A stretch of 33,354 bases of DNA from an uncultured Prevotellaceae bacterium. Its GTDB lineage: Bacteria; Bacteroidota; Bacteroidia; Bacteroidales; Bacteroidaceae. The position numbers and the translations under genes were made by a program. The stretch is from contig CALGGJ010000099.1 in NCBI GenBank assembly GCA_937915745.1, positions 1-33,354 on the forward strand. The letters run 5' to 3'. Shown here piece by piece: positions 1 to 8,700 of the stretch (within the stretch, counting starts at the first letter, position 1; every line of letters starts with the position of its first letter). Under the pieces are notes generated by a model, which was not told the DNA's origin, did no database searches, and saw only the letters and a list, made by a program, of their open reading frames with translations.

Positions 1-3000
1 CATTGCCCACGGCGCAGTTCGTCTTTGTTCCAGTAATAGTCACCACGGGATTGCCCGTATAGGCTGCCGCATTGCCGCCGCCAAAGACATTGTCGATGGC
101 ATACTCGCCAGCGGCAGCAGCGTCGGTGCCGTTGATGGTCACCGTGACGTCGGCCTGACGCGGACGGCCGTTCACATTGTTACAGCCATAGACGGCACCT
201 GAGCCGTCAACGCCGTCAACCGTATTCACACTGCCGCCATTGACAACGACGGCCACCGTGCCCCAGACGTCAGCTTGCATGCCCGTTGCGCCGAGACCGC
301 CGCCATAGACCGAACCGTTCACGGTGCCGGCGTTCATGGTCACATTCGTCACGGCACCTGATGTCCGGTCCGTATCTCCATTTGTGATTCCCAAAGCAGA
401 GCCGCCATAGACATCACCATAGACAGTGACGCCGTCGCCCGTCTGGTTCTCCTCGCCCAAGGTCAGATTGACTGACCCCAGCACGCGGGTAGCCGAACCA
501 TAGCCCCCGCCGTGGATGTTGGCGGTGGTGGAAGATGTACCCACCTGCCCGCCGTTGATGTTCATGATGACGTTGCCGGTAAGCGTGCCCGAAGTGTTGC
601 TGCCGCCATAAAGTCCTGTCTTGACAAGGCCACCGGTCATGTAGATATTCGCATTACAGCCGCCTTTGGCACGGGCACCTCCATAAACGCCGCCTTGTGC
701 ATTGAATGTGGCATCACCCACGCCTCCTACCTCACCGCCAAGGATATAGACATTAGCTGTTGCAGGAGAAGAACCGTATGCTCCGCCGCCATACACACCG
801 CGTTCGATATAGGCGTTGTCGGCCACGACGACATTGGTTCCCAACGTGACGCGACCTGAATCGTCGTTCGTTGTGTTTCCACATCCTGCACCATAGACGT
901 TTCCGCCAAGAGACACATTAATGGCGGTTGTACTGCCATTGCTGTTTACCTGTGTTGTTCCACCAACATATACATAAGTGTTTCCTTTGACAGTACCATT
1001 GTCATAAGTACGGGAAGCTTCTGCAAGGTATCCGTTTGAGCCACCGGCTATCCATCCTTCAATCGTTCCGCCTGTGAAGATCATCTGCCGGCCTCCTTGC
1101 ACATCGTATCGCGCACCTCCACCGAAGATACTGCCATGAATAGTGCCACCTTTGACACGGACTTTCAGCGAAATGTCAGTCTCTGTGTTGTCTTCATCAA
1201 GACCGCCGGCAATATGCCAGAACTCGCCTCCTTCTATCCTAAGGGTACGTGTTCCGGTAGGAGAGTCTGTATTGGCTGTTGAATACCATAAATAGAAGCA
1301 GTTGCCACTGGCTTGTGCTGTGCTATGGTCAAGCTCCGAAGTAAATTGACCGCTTTTTGCTGTGATAATAAGTTTATCGGTTCCAGTCGAACACTTGCCA
1401 TCCAACAACTTAAACTGGTTCTTAAGATTAAGCTTGCTGTTGTCTGTTTTGGCACGGTCGTAATCACTGCCTAAGAATATATGCTGTTTGGTCATATTAT
1501 TTGTAGGACCGCTCGAACCGATAGCGTACATGTTGTCCCATGTGCCGCTCTCAATTCTGAACACCTGATTGATGTTGGAGTTGCTGTTGCAACCATAGAT
1601 TGATGCTGTACAATACCCACTGCTATATCCACTCACCCCGCGGCCGATGGTGAAGTTTTTCCCGGCGGCGTTTATCGTGGAATTGTTATTCTGCAAGATG
1701 ATGTTCTCTATCTTGCTGTCGGCAGATGCCGTGAAGCCGCCGTATTTATAGACGCTGACACTCGTTGCCGCCGTTGTGCCGTTGGTCGTGCCGTTGGGAT
1801 AAATGGACGTATACGTGCAGGGGTATGAGCCTGCGGTGATATTGCTGTTTGCGCTGCTGGTAATCACATAGAAGTTGCGCTCCACACCGACACTGTAGCT
1901 TCCCGCGCTGGATGTGCTCACATACGCCTGTGCCCACAAAGCTTCCAACTCCACCTCCATGCCGTACTCGCTGGTCGGAGCGAAGTAGATTTCTGTATCG
2001 GCATCGATGGTGCCGCCGGCTGCTATCGTTGTGTTTCCTGTGGAAGTAGTGTAGATGGTTCCGCCCGTGACACTCTTCACGCGCCATTTGTAGAAGCCGC
2101 GATATTTGGTGCTGCTCGTGCCCGATACAGGTCTCACCTGGAACGGATTGGGGATGGTGGTATATGCGCAGCGGCCCGTCGCTCCGGCAACCGTTGTAGC
2201 AGTGCTGCCGTCGGTACGCTCCAAGGTCTTGTAATAGACAAAGGTGTTTTGGTCTTCACCCGATGCTATGCCGACTTTCACGCCTGTGGCGTTCTCGCTG
2301 AAAGAATTAGGAGTATTGCCGTCCTCAGAGCTTGATGTCATGTTGCCCGTACCGTTGCCATAGTACGTTATCTTCACGTCGGCGGGATTGAGGCTGCGGA
2401 TGGGACAGTCGGGGTCGCTGTAGTAGCTCCACGAGTGGTCCTCCAAGTCGTTGAGGATGACCATGCTGCCGCTGGTACCGGAGAAGACGATGTCTTTGCT
2501 GACAACCCCTGACGCCTGGCAGGTGCTGGACTTGGCGTAGGCTTTGACGGTGGCGAAGTTGGCCACACCGCTGACGGTGACGGGCGACGTGCCGCTGATG
2601 CTCGACGAGGTGGGGGTGCTGCCGTCGGTGGTGTAGTAGATGGTGGCACCCGCCTCGCCCGTGATGGTGACGGTGGCCGTGGAGCCCGATGCCGTGTAGG
2701 TGATGACGGGGTCGTCGGTCGTACACGACACATAGGTGGCGCTGGCTATGTCGGAGTTGTCCCAATTGGTGCCGTCGGTGGTTTTGATGGCGATGGCTCG
2801 CACCTCATCGCCGTCGTTGACATGGAAGGGTTCTGTGTATTCAGTTGACGAACTGGTGGGGTCGCTGCCATCGGTGGTGTAATAGATGGTGACGCCTGAT
2901 GTTGCGCACGAAATAGCGGCTGTGGCTGTAGTTCCATCGCCAACAGGGGTGAAGCTGATGACCGGCGTGGCCACCTTGTTGCGCACGTTGACAGTGACGG

Positions 3001-4135
3001 TGGCACTGGCGGCCACGGTGCCGTCTATATTCTTGGCAGAAGCCGTGATGGTGGTGCTGCCCACAGCCACTCCTGTCACCACACCGTCTGCCGCCACGGT
3101 AGCGATGCCGGTGTTGGTGGAGGTGAATACGACATTATTGTAGCACGGATTGGGTGTCAGCGAATAGGTGATGGCACCCGTCTGGCCGACATACACCGTC
3201 ATCGGGTCGGCGCTGGTGATGCTGATGCCCGTCGGGTCAACCTTGGGAGCAGCCGCAGTGATGGTGGCGTTGCTGGTCGAAGTGGCAGACAGGCCGTTGG
3301 CGGTAGCCGTCACGCTCAACGTGGAGGTAGCATCATCGGGAGCTTGCGTGGAATGGGTAACGGTGATGGTGGTGCCTGTACCCGATGTGGGCGACAGGTA
3401 AGAGTTGGCTGCACCCGTGAGCGTCCATGAATAGGTTACACCGGTGGAAGTGGCCGTGGGCGCAGAAGACGACACCGTGTTGTTGTAGTAATAATACGTA
3501 TTCCCGTTGAAAGTGAAGGTCGTGTATGCGGGTGTGGTTGTGGCCGAGGCCGTGAAAATGGCGGCCTCATTATAATCCAACTCTTTGAAAGTAGGCGAGA
3601 TGGTGGGCGTAGTCAACGATGCAGCCACATCGTTTTTGGTAACCTGATAGGCGATAAAGCTATTGGAAGAAACTTCGGTGGTATTGCTTGTCCATGCACT
3701 ATTACTGTAATTAACATAGTAACTACTCCTGGTACCTCGTCTTATTAAATACGAGTTTGAGTCTATACGCCAATTTGAGAAAGATGAACTGCTTACAGAT
3801 AATGCACCCGTGACACCTTGGCCTGCTGTGGCATAAAGATACCAGTTTGCGGTCCCTTGATAGATGACATAGGAACGCAAGGTATAACTTGTATTTGTAG
3901 AAAGTGCACTGTTTTCAGTGTACCATACACAAGAGGCATCAAAATCCGTTTTTACTCCAACGTTTTCATCATCGATATTATAGATATAGCCGTTGGTGCT
4001 GTTGTAGAACACATAATAGGTCTGTGCCTGCACCTCCATGCTGCCCATCATCGCCACCACAAGCAGGGCGGCAAGCGCAACTTTACTGATTACCGACGTC
4101 ATCTTCAGTCTCCCTATATTCATTATCCGTTTCAT
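1..4135 (-). CDS. Giant VYGGG-repeat secreted surface protein with Ig-like domains (partial, C-terminus outside window)
   Basis: Reading the minus strand by eye from the ATG at 4135 gives an uninterrupted frame to base 1, about 1378 codons, so the 3' end is missing. Residues 1-37 form a type I signal peptide ending VQA/Q. Residues ~298-382 look like a bacterial Ig-like Big_2 domain (VDPTGISIT..., then ATVAADGVVTGVAVGSTTI). Residues ~387-473 and ~474-555 are two chitobiase-C-terminal-like repeats, each with an IYYTTDGS core. From about residue 790, and densely from ~1000, it becomes a run of V/IYGGG and IFGGG repeats with intervening TVxIxGGxV strands, like the 4087-residue neighbour. Alternative starts are Met5 (4123) and Met12 (4102). 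It begins 51 bp downstream of the transposase stop. Inferred role: exported cell-surface adhesin or matrix protein; any sorting domain would lie outside the window. Confidence 0.88.
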   Translation of the reverse strand, partial: MKRIMNIGRLKMTSVISKVALAALLVVAMMGSMEVQAQTYYVFYNSTNGYIYNIDDENVGVKTDFDASCVWYTENSALSTNTSYTLRSYVIYQGTANWYLYATAGQGVTGALSVSSSSFSNWRIDSNSYLIRRGTRSSYYVNYSNSAWTSNTTEVSSNSFIAYQVTKNDVAASLTTPTISPTFKELDYNEAAIFTASATTTPAYTTFTFNGNTYYYYNNTVSSSAPTATSTGVTYSWTLTGAANSYLSPTSGTGTTITVTHSTQAPDDATSTLSVTATANGLSATSTSNATITAAAPKVDPTGISITSADPMTVYVGQTGAITYSLTPNPCYNNVVFTSTNTGIATVAADGVVTGVAVGSTTITASAKNIDGTVAASATVTVNVRNKVATPVISFTPVGDGTTATAAISCATSGVTIYYTTDGSDPTSSSTEYTEPFHVNDGDEVRAIAIKTTDGTNWDNSDIASATYVSCTTDDPVITYTASGSTATVTITGEAGATIYYTTDGSTPTSSSISGTSPVTVSGVANFATVKAYAKSSTCQASGVVSKDIVFSGTSGSMVILNDLEDHSWSYYSDPDCPIRSLNPADVKITYYGNGTGNMTSSSEDGNTPNSFSENATGVKVGIASGEDQNTFVYYKTLERTDGSTATTVAGATGRCAYTTIPNPFQVRPVSGTSSTKYRGFYKWRVKSVTGGTIYTTSTGNTTIAAGGTIDADTEIYFAPTSEYGMEVELEALWAQAYVSTSSAGSYSVGVERNFYVITSSANSNITAGSYPCTYTSIYPNGTTNGTTAATSVSVYKYGGFTASADSKIENIILQNNNSTINAAGKNFTIGRGVSGYSSGYCTASIYGCNSNSNINQVFRIESGTWDNMYAIGSSGPTNNMTKQHIFLGSDYDRAKTDNSKLNLKNQFKLLDGKCSTGTDKLIITAKSGQFTSELDHSTAQASGNCFYLWYSTANTDSPTGTRTLRIEGGEFWHIAGGLDEDNTETDISLKVRVKGGTIHGSIFGGGARYDVQGGRQMIFTGGTIEGWIAGGSNGYLAEASRTYDNGTVKGNTYVYVGGTTQVNSNGSTTAINVSLGGNVYGAGCGNTTNDDSGRVTLGTNVVVADNAYIERGVYGGGAYGSSPATANVYILGGEVGGVGDATFNAQGGVYGGARAKGGCNANIYMTGGLVKTGLYGGSNTSGTLTGNVIMNINGGQVGTSSTTANIHGGGYGSATRVLGSVNLTLGEENQTGDGVTVYGDVYGGSALGITNGDTDRTSGAVTNVTMNAGTVNGSVYGGGLGATGMQADVWGTVAVVVNGGSVNTVDGVDGSGAVYGCNNVNGRPRQADVTVTINGTDAAAAGEYAIDNVFGGGNAAAYTGNPVVTITGTKTNCAVGN

Positions 4136-4186
4136 CTTTATAATCTTTATCGTTGTGGCTTTATATATTGTATTTCAGTCCTTCGT

Positions 4187-5575
4187 TTACTCATCCTTCC
4201 ACCACTCGTCTTTCAGTCGGCAGAGGGCTTGCACCACGCAGTTCATGGTCTTACACTCACCGACGGTGACGAGCCCGTCGGCCGGTCGCTGGCGGTAATG
4301 CCATGGTGTGACAATCAACATCAGACCGGCGGCACAGAGGGTGGTGAGCTCTGCCGAGGGGTGGTAGCGGTCGGACATACCGTCGGGGATGACCCTCACG
4401 ACGGGAAATCCCGCCTCGGTGGCTGCATCGACAATGGCCTGCTCGTCGGGAGCGATACGTGCCGACACGAGCACCGCGCCTTCGTCGGCTGCAGCAAAAC
4501 AGCGTTGCAGCTGCTCGGCTCGACGCGCCTTATCCTTACGGTGGCACACCACCGGCAAGAGCCGACGCTCGAGGAGCGAGCGGTCGCCATAGCTGTCGCA
4601 GGCGATGGTGCCGTCAGGCCCAAGCATGAGCCGGGCCATGAGCGGGTCGAGACGCAGGGACAAGAGGTCGGCAGCACTGCACTCGCGCGCCAGATAGCCG
4701 CGCAGTGCTGCAGGCGTGAGCCGCGTGTCGATGGCTCCGCGCTGAGCGGTGAGCCATGCGCGGTTCGACATGCGGAGCAGCCGCGACCGCGGGTTGGCGC
4801 GGATATATGCCCGCTGGGTGGCCAGCTGGCCTGCACGCAGGGGCTGGACATCGCAGTAGCCAGGGTTCCAGAGCGGGGTGCGCAGGGTTGAGGCATCTGA
4901 CGGAACCTTGAAGCTGGGGCGGGAAAACCGCCCAGCACTGACACCAGCGGCGCTCGTGACGGCGGCGGCAGCGGTGGCGTTTGTGGCGTTTGCGGCGTTT
5001 GCGGCAGCAGGTTTTCCCTGCTGCATGGCCACTGTGCCCTGCTGCATGGCCGCTGTTCCCTGCTGCATGGCTGCTGTGCCCTGCTGCATGGCTGCCGTGC
5101 CCTGCTGCATGGCTGCTGTTCCCTGCTGCGCGGCTGGCACATGGGGCATGCCCCACTCGGGGGTTTGACCAATAATCTGCCAATAGCCATGGTTGCAGCC
5201 TTTCTTAAACCCTGCTATGACCTGCCCCAGATGGGTGTGGCGTCCGCCTGCGTTGAAGAGCGAGCCATGCACCTCGATGATGGCATGCAGGTGGTCGGGC
5301 ATGACCACATGGTCTTGTATCTCGACCATGGGGTAGTGTGCCGGTATGGCTTGTGTGAGCTGCTGCTCAACCATCTGTCCTACGGCAGTGAGTTCCACGC
5401 GCGGAGCCTCGGGGCTGCCTTCGGGCTGTGAGAGGTCGCCCGTCACACTCCCGAGCACCGGCCCGAGGCCGTCGGTCACCGTGAGGGTGATGTGGTAGAT
5501 GCCAGGGGCTGAGTAGTCGCGAAATGAGGCGCGACGGGTCATGCTGTGGGCTGTGGGGCGGTGAGGGGCGGGCAT
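4187..5575 (-). CDS. REP-associated tyrosine transposase (RAYT, IS200-like HUH family) with extra C-terminal domain
   Basis: The 462-residue product belongs to the Y1/HUH transposase group. It has the SAPGIYHITLTV strand near residue 22 and the metal-binding HUH motif MPDHLHAII (His95, His97). A helix with LGQVIAGFKKGCNHGYW places Tyr131 as the candidate nucleophile. The RAYT-type tail PLWNPGYCD...YIRANP spans residues ~234-262. RAYTs nick single-stranded DNA at REP palindromes; they are usually single-copy and domesticated. Between the Tyr helix and the tail there is a low-complexity insert of AAMQQGT heptads (residues ~145-187) and an Ala/Asn-rich run. Residues ~335-455 form an added alpha/beta domain (GAVLVSARIAPDEQAIVDAA, LMLIVTPWHY, CKTMNCVVQALCRLKDEWW) that resembles a SLOG/DprA-like Rossmann fold; I am unsure of that assignment. 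Met12 (5542) is an alternative start. The gene lies between two giant-protein genes. Confidence 0.85.
   Translation of the reverse strand: MPAPHRPTAHSMTRRASFRDYSAPGIYHITLTVTDGLGPVLGSVTGDLSQPEGSPEAPRVELTAVGQMVEQQLTQAIPAHYPMVEIQDHVVMPDHLHAIIEVHGSLFNAGGRHTHLGQVIAGFKKGCNHGYWQIIGQTPEWGMPHVPAAQQGTAAMQQGTAAMQQGTAAMQQGTAAMQQGTVAMQQGKPAAANAANATNATAAAAVTSAAGVSAGRFSRPSFKVPSDASTLRTPLWNPGYCDVQPLRAGQLATQRAYIRANPRSRLLRMSNRAWLTAQRGAIDTRLTPAALRGYLARECSAADLLSLRLDPLMARLMLGPDGTIACDSYGDRSLLERRLLPVVCHRKDKARRAEQLQRCFAAADEGAVLVSARIAPDEQAIVDAATEAGFPVVRVIPDGMSDRYHPSAELTTLCAAGLMLIVTPWHYRQRPADGLVTVGECKTMNCVVQALCRLKDEWWKDE
4917..4945 (-). repeat. REP-like palindrome inside the RAYT coding region
   Basis: Perfect 6-bp arms GGGCGG (4917-4922) and CCGCCC (4928-4933) flank a GAAAA loop and are followed by AGCACTGACACC. 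On the minus strand this reads GGTGTCAGTG plus a hairpin. The same head and hairpin layout recurs at 5595, 19359 and 20840. It encodes residues ~211-220 (GVSAGRFSRP) of the transposase in frame. Confidence 0.6.
5016..5141 (-). repeat. 21-bp minisatellite within the RAYT gene (six units)
   Basis: Units begin at 5016, 5037, 5058, 5079, 5100 and 5121, each starting CCCTGCTGC on the plus strand. The 21-bp period equals seven codons and gives the AAMQQGT heptads. Copies differ at one to three positions and the last is the most diverged. Just beside it (about 4975-5010) is a shorter 9-bp GTGGCGTTT-like repeat encoding Ala/Asn/Thr. Confidence 0.9.
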
Positions 5576-5594
5576 GGATGAGCGAATTTTTTAT

Positions 5595-5624
5595 CTCGGC
5601 GGGGAAACCGCCGAGCACTTACGG
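5595..5624 (-). repeat. REP-like palindrome upstream of the RAYT gene
   Basis: Perfect 8-bp arms CTCGGCGG (5595-5602) and CCGCCGAG (5608-5615) surround a GGAAA loop and are followed by CACTTACGG. It sits 20 bp upstream of the transposase start at 5575. On the minus strand the stem is followed by AUAAAAAAUU and not by a U-tract, so I read it as a REP-type element and not an intrinsic terminator. Confidence 0.6.
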
Positions 5625-5734
5625 TTATTATTGACTTGCGGTTATTGTTGAGCGGGCACTTGCGGTTATTGTTGAGCGGGCACTTACGGTTATTATTGAG
5701 CGGGCAGTTACGGTTATTGTTGAGCGGGCAGTTA
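5622..5734. repeat. 24-bp tandem repeat array between the giant gene and the RAYT
   Basis: CGGTTATT recurs at 5622, 5639, 5663, 5687 and 5711. The last four units are 24 bp with the shape CGGTTATTRTTGAGCGGGCA plus a short tail; the first is shortened to 17 bp. The array fills the spacer between the stop of the 4087-residue protein (5748) and the REP-like hairpin. The units include the CACTTACGG tail of that hairpin, so the array looks like it was built from part of the REP-like element. No spacers of CRISPR type are present. Confidence 0.85.
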
Positions 5735-5747
5735 CTGCCTTTTATAG

Positions 5748-8700
5748 TTAGCGTACGAGCAGTTTGCGGTTGTTGACGATATAGACACCGTGAGAGGTGA
5801 CAGGTGTGGCTACTGTCTGTCCTGGCTCGATGGTGAATGCGGCTATCTGTATGCCGCTGGCAGTGACGATGCGTACATCGGCTGCACTGCTCAGTTGTGA
5901 CTCTACCATAATCTTGCCGCGCTCGGCATAGATGACGAGGTTGTCGTCGGCAGCATCGGCGGCGTTGCGGTGGTTCTTGTCGGTATCGCTTACCGATGTG
6001 TCGGGCTTTCCGAATATGATGCGGCGAGCCTTGGCTCCGCTGCTCTTGGCCACGAAGTATGGACGGAATGCGTCGATGGTGGTTACGGCATCGGTCTGCT
6101 CATAGCCGCTGCCTTCGTCGTTAAGCACATAGTTGCCGGAAGCAACATCGGTGTTGAGGTAACTTGGAGTGAACAGGTATCCCGACTTCTCGACTGCCTG
6201 CAGTTCGTCGGTACTCTTCTCGATGGTTATGCCTCCTTCAGAAACGAATGTGATGACCTGCGGTCCTTTGCTGGCTATCGTCTCATCTGCATAGCGATGT
6301 ACCGGAGTCCACACTCCGCTGAGGTCGAACTCATAATATCTTGCTCCAGGGAATCCTGCTATATATGGTTGTCCTGCTACGGAATAAGGATAGTTGTCGA
6401 ACGAGTGTGATGTCTTGTAGTAGTCATCCTGGTACAGCTCTGAATTCTTGTCACGGCGTTCGGCGTCATGATTGTAATAGTAGTCCCAGAGGAACGTATT
6501 GGTATAGTCCTTGGTAGCACTTCCCCCTGCAGGATAGTTCATGGTGGCCTCGGCCTCCTCGCCGTCTTTTATCTTATTGAGTTCGCGCAGCCAATACTCA
6601 TGTCCGACGACACTGCCCTCGTAGAAGTGTGACAGCTCGCCCTTATCCTGTGTGGAGACAAGCTCGGCCTGGAACGGCAGGCTGAGTCCTTCCCATCCCT
6701 CGTCGCCGTTGGCGTAGTTGTCGGGTTGACGCTGATACCACATGTGGTTGCCGGCAGCGAATGTATATGACATAGGTGCGTAGAAGTCCTGACGGTCGAT
6801 GAGCAGGTGGTCGGCATCCGACGTATATAGATAGTCGTCGTTGCCGTCGCCAATCGTTGTTGATACCTGCGTTGCCAAGTGTCCGTATATGGTCGATACT
6901 TCATGACTTGGTACTTCCTCTACAATACGGTAAGGGTCGGTGTCGTCGTAATAGTCGGTATATGTAGGTTCGCGGAAGTAGTTGTTGAGCGTTGTGTTGG
7001 TATGTTCGCTCATCGTATGTGACCCGCCTTCTGCCGGAGCGTAAACCAAGAGGTTCTGAGTGATTCCACCGGTGATTATGCCGTCGAGGCGTTCGAAGTC
7101 GAGCAACGGTTTGTAGGTATCGGTAAAGTCACTGCTCAGTCCTGCCACCACGCCCTGATAGCCGTGGGTATCGCCGTTACCTCCGGTGAAGTCTATGGCC
7201 GTGAGGTCATGGTGTGGCTGTACCGTACCGCTTCCGTCGGATATGGTATATGAATCGACGAATGCAGCGTTGGCATTGAACATAACGCTTTGTCCGTAGT
7301 TGCCGTTGCGGAAGTAGGCAGGCGCACGATATACACGGTTTTCGTTGCGGTTCTGTGAGTTGGCGAGCAATCCGCTGCTGCTGTTGTTTATTACGTCGTC
7401 GTTAAAGGTGGTATGATCCTTGACCACAGCCTGTGGATGTGTGACGTGTGAGATTGGGTCTCCGCTGGCGTTGTTGACGATGTCGTATGTCAGTTTCTGT
7501 CCGAAGAAGATATAGTCGTCGGGATAGATTGGTATGTACCCACCATTATTGTATCGCAAGTCTGGGGTCGTCGGCTTGTAACCGTCGGCATACCGGAAGT
7601 CGCCGTCGGCATAGTATTGTTCTACATATCCCTTTTGAGCCGAACCGTAAGTATGCCATGCATAGGTGCCTGGATACTGAATCGAGAACACCTCGTCTTC
7701 ATAAGTATCTTCGTCGGACGGGTCGGCCTTTGCCTGCAATGTCTGCTTCATGGCTCCGTCGGGCAGCCGGAAGAGTGCGTGGTTGGTTACCTCGTCGTTC
7801 ACTCCGGCCAGGAGACGGTATCGTGCCTCGAGATAATAGCGGTTGAGGTCGTATGCAACGGCTCCGTTGACGAATTCCGTCACGGTACGTGCATTGATGT
7901 CGTAGCCTGCCGTATGTGGAGTGAGCTTATTGGTTTCGGTTTCCGGATAGTAGTAGTAGGAGTTGAGCACTACTGCCCCATCACCCGGGTTGTTATATAC
8001 AGCCTTAGCACCCGTTTCAGGTGCGGCAGTGGACCATACCCAACTGTTCTCGATACGTCCACTACCTGTGTTGGCAATACCTCCCTTGGTGAACGAGCCC
8101 ATGACACCTGTGTTGTAAACCTGACCACAGAGTTTGCCGAAGAGCGAGTTGTTGAGTCCGGTTATTGTGTTGCCGTTGCCATGGAACCGTCCCTGGAAGC
8201 AATTGGTATCGTCGCCCAGCGGAGTCCACGACTGCGTGGCAGCCACCTCGCTCTGCAGGTAGAAGTCGAGTCCCTGTGCTCCTGTCACTTCCTTACCATA
8301 GTAGCGTATGCCGCCAGCCTTGCCATATCTGTCGCTGTTGACAATCTCCCACAGACCCTGCATGGCATCGATTTCGTTGGCATAGGTCTTTGTTTCGCTG
8401 TCGCTGATTTTGTAAACGATCGGATTGCCGTTTCTGTCGGTTGTGCGGTTGCTTATGTATATCTTCGGGTCGCGGTCGTTGTCGCGGTGGTTGATGTACA
8501 TGTGTGTGTTGTCGTCGTTGATGACATCGGCCAGACGGTGGTAGTTGGCGACATGCACCTGCACAGGGTCGGAGAACGTACGTCCCATACGAGTTTCGGC
8601 ATAGTACTCTATGTAGTAGTCGTTCTGATAGTAATAGAGTGGTTGTAGGTTGTTCTCAAAGGCACGTCCGTTGCGATGTTTTTTCGCCTCGCTCTCGGTT

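Noticed and set aside
3818..4891. Long open frame on the plus strand (357 codons) across the start of the left giant gene and the RAYT
   Set aside because: It is antisense to two well-supported minus-strand genes, and its product is Cys/His/Arg-rich without domains.
5595..5615. Intrinsic terminator after the giant gene
   Set aside because: On the transcribed strand the stem is followed by A-rich sequence, not by a U-tract, and the same structure recurs elsewhere as a REP-like element.
5622..5734. Possible CRISPR array
   Set aside because: The units are contiguous 24-bp tandem repeats without unique spacers and no cas genes are near.
7617..8648. Plus-strand open frames of about 340 codons within the giant gene (also near 10578-11612)
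   Set aside because: The giant minus-strand frame is continuous with strong repeats; the reverse frames are its shadow.
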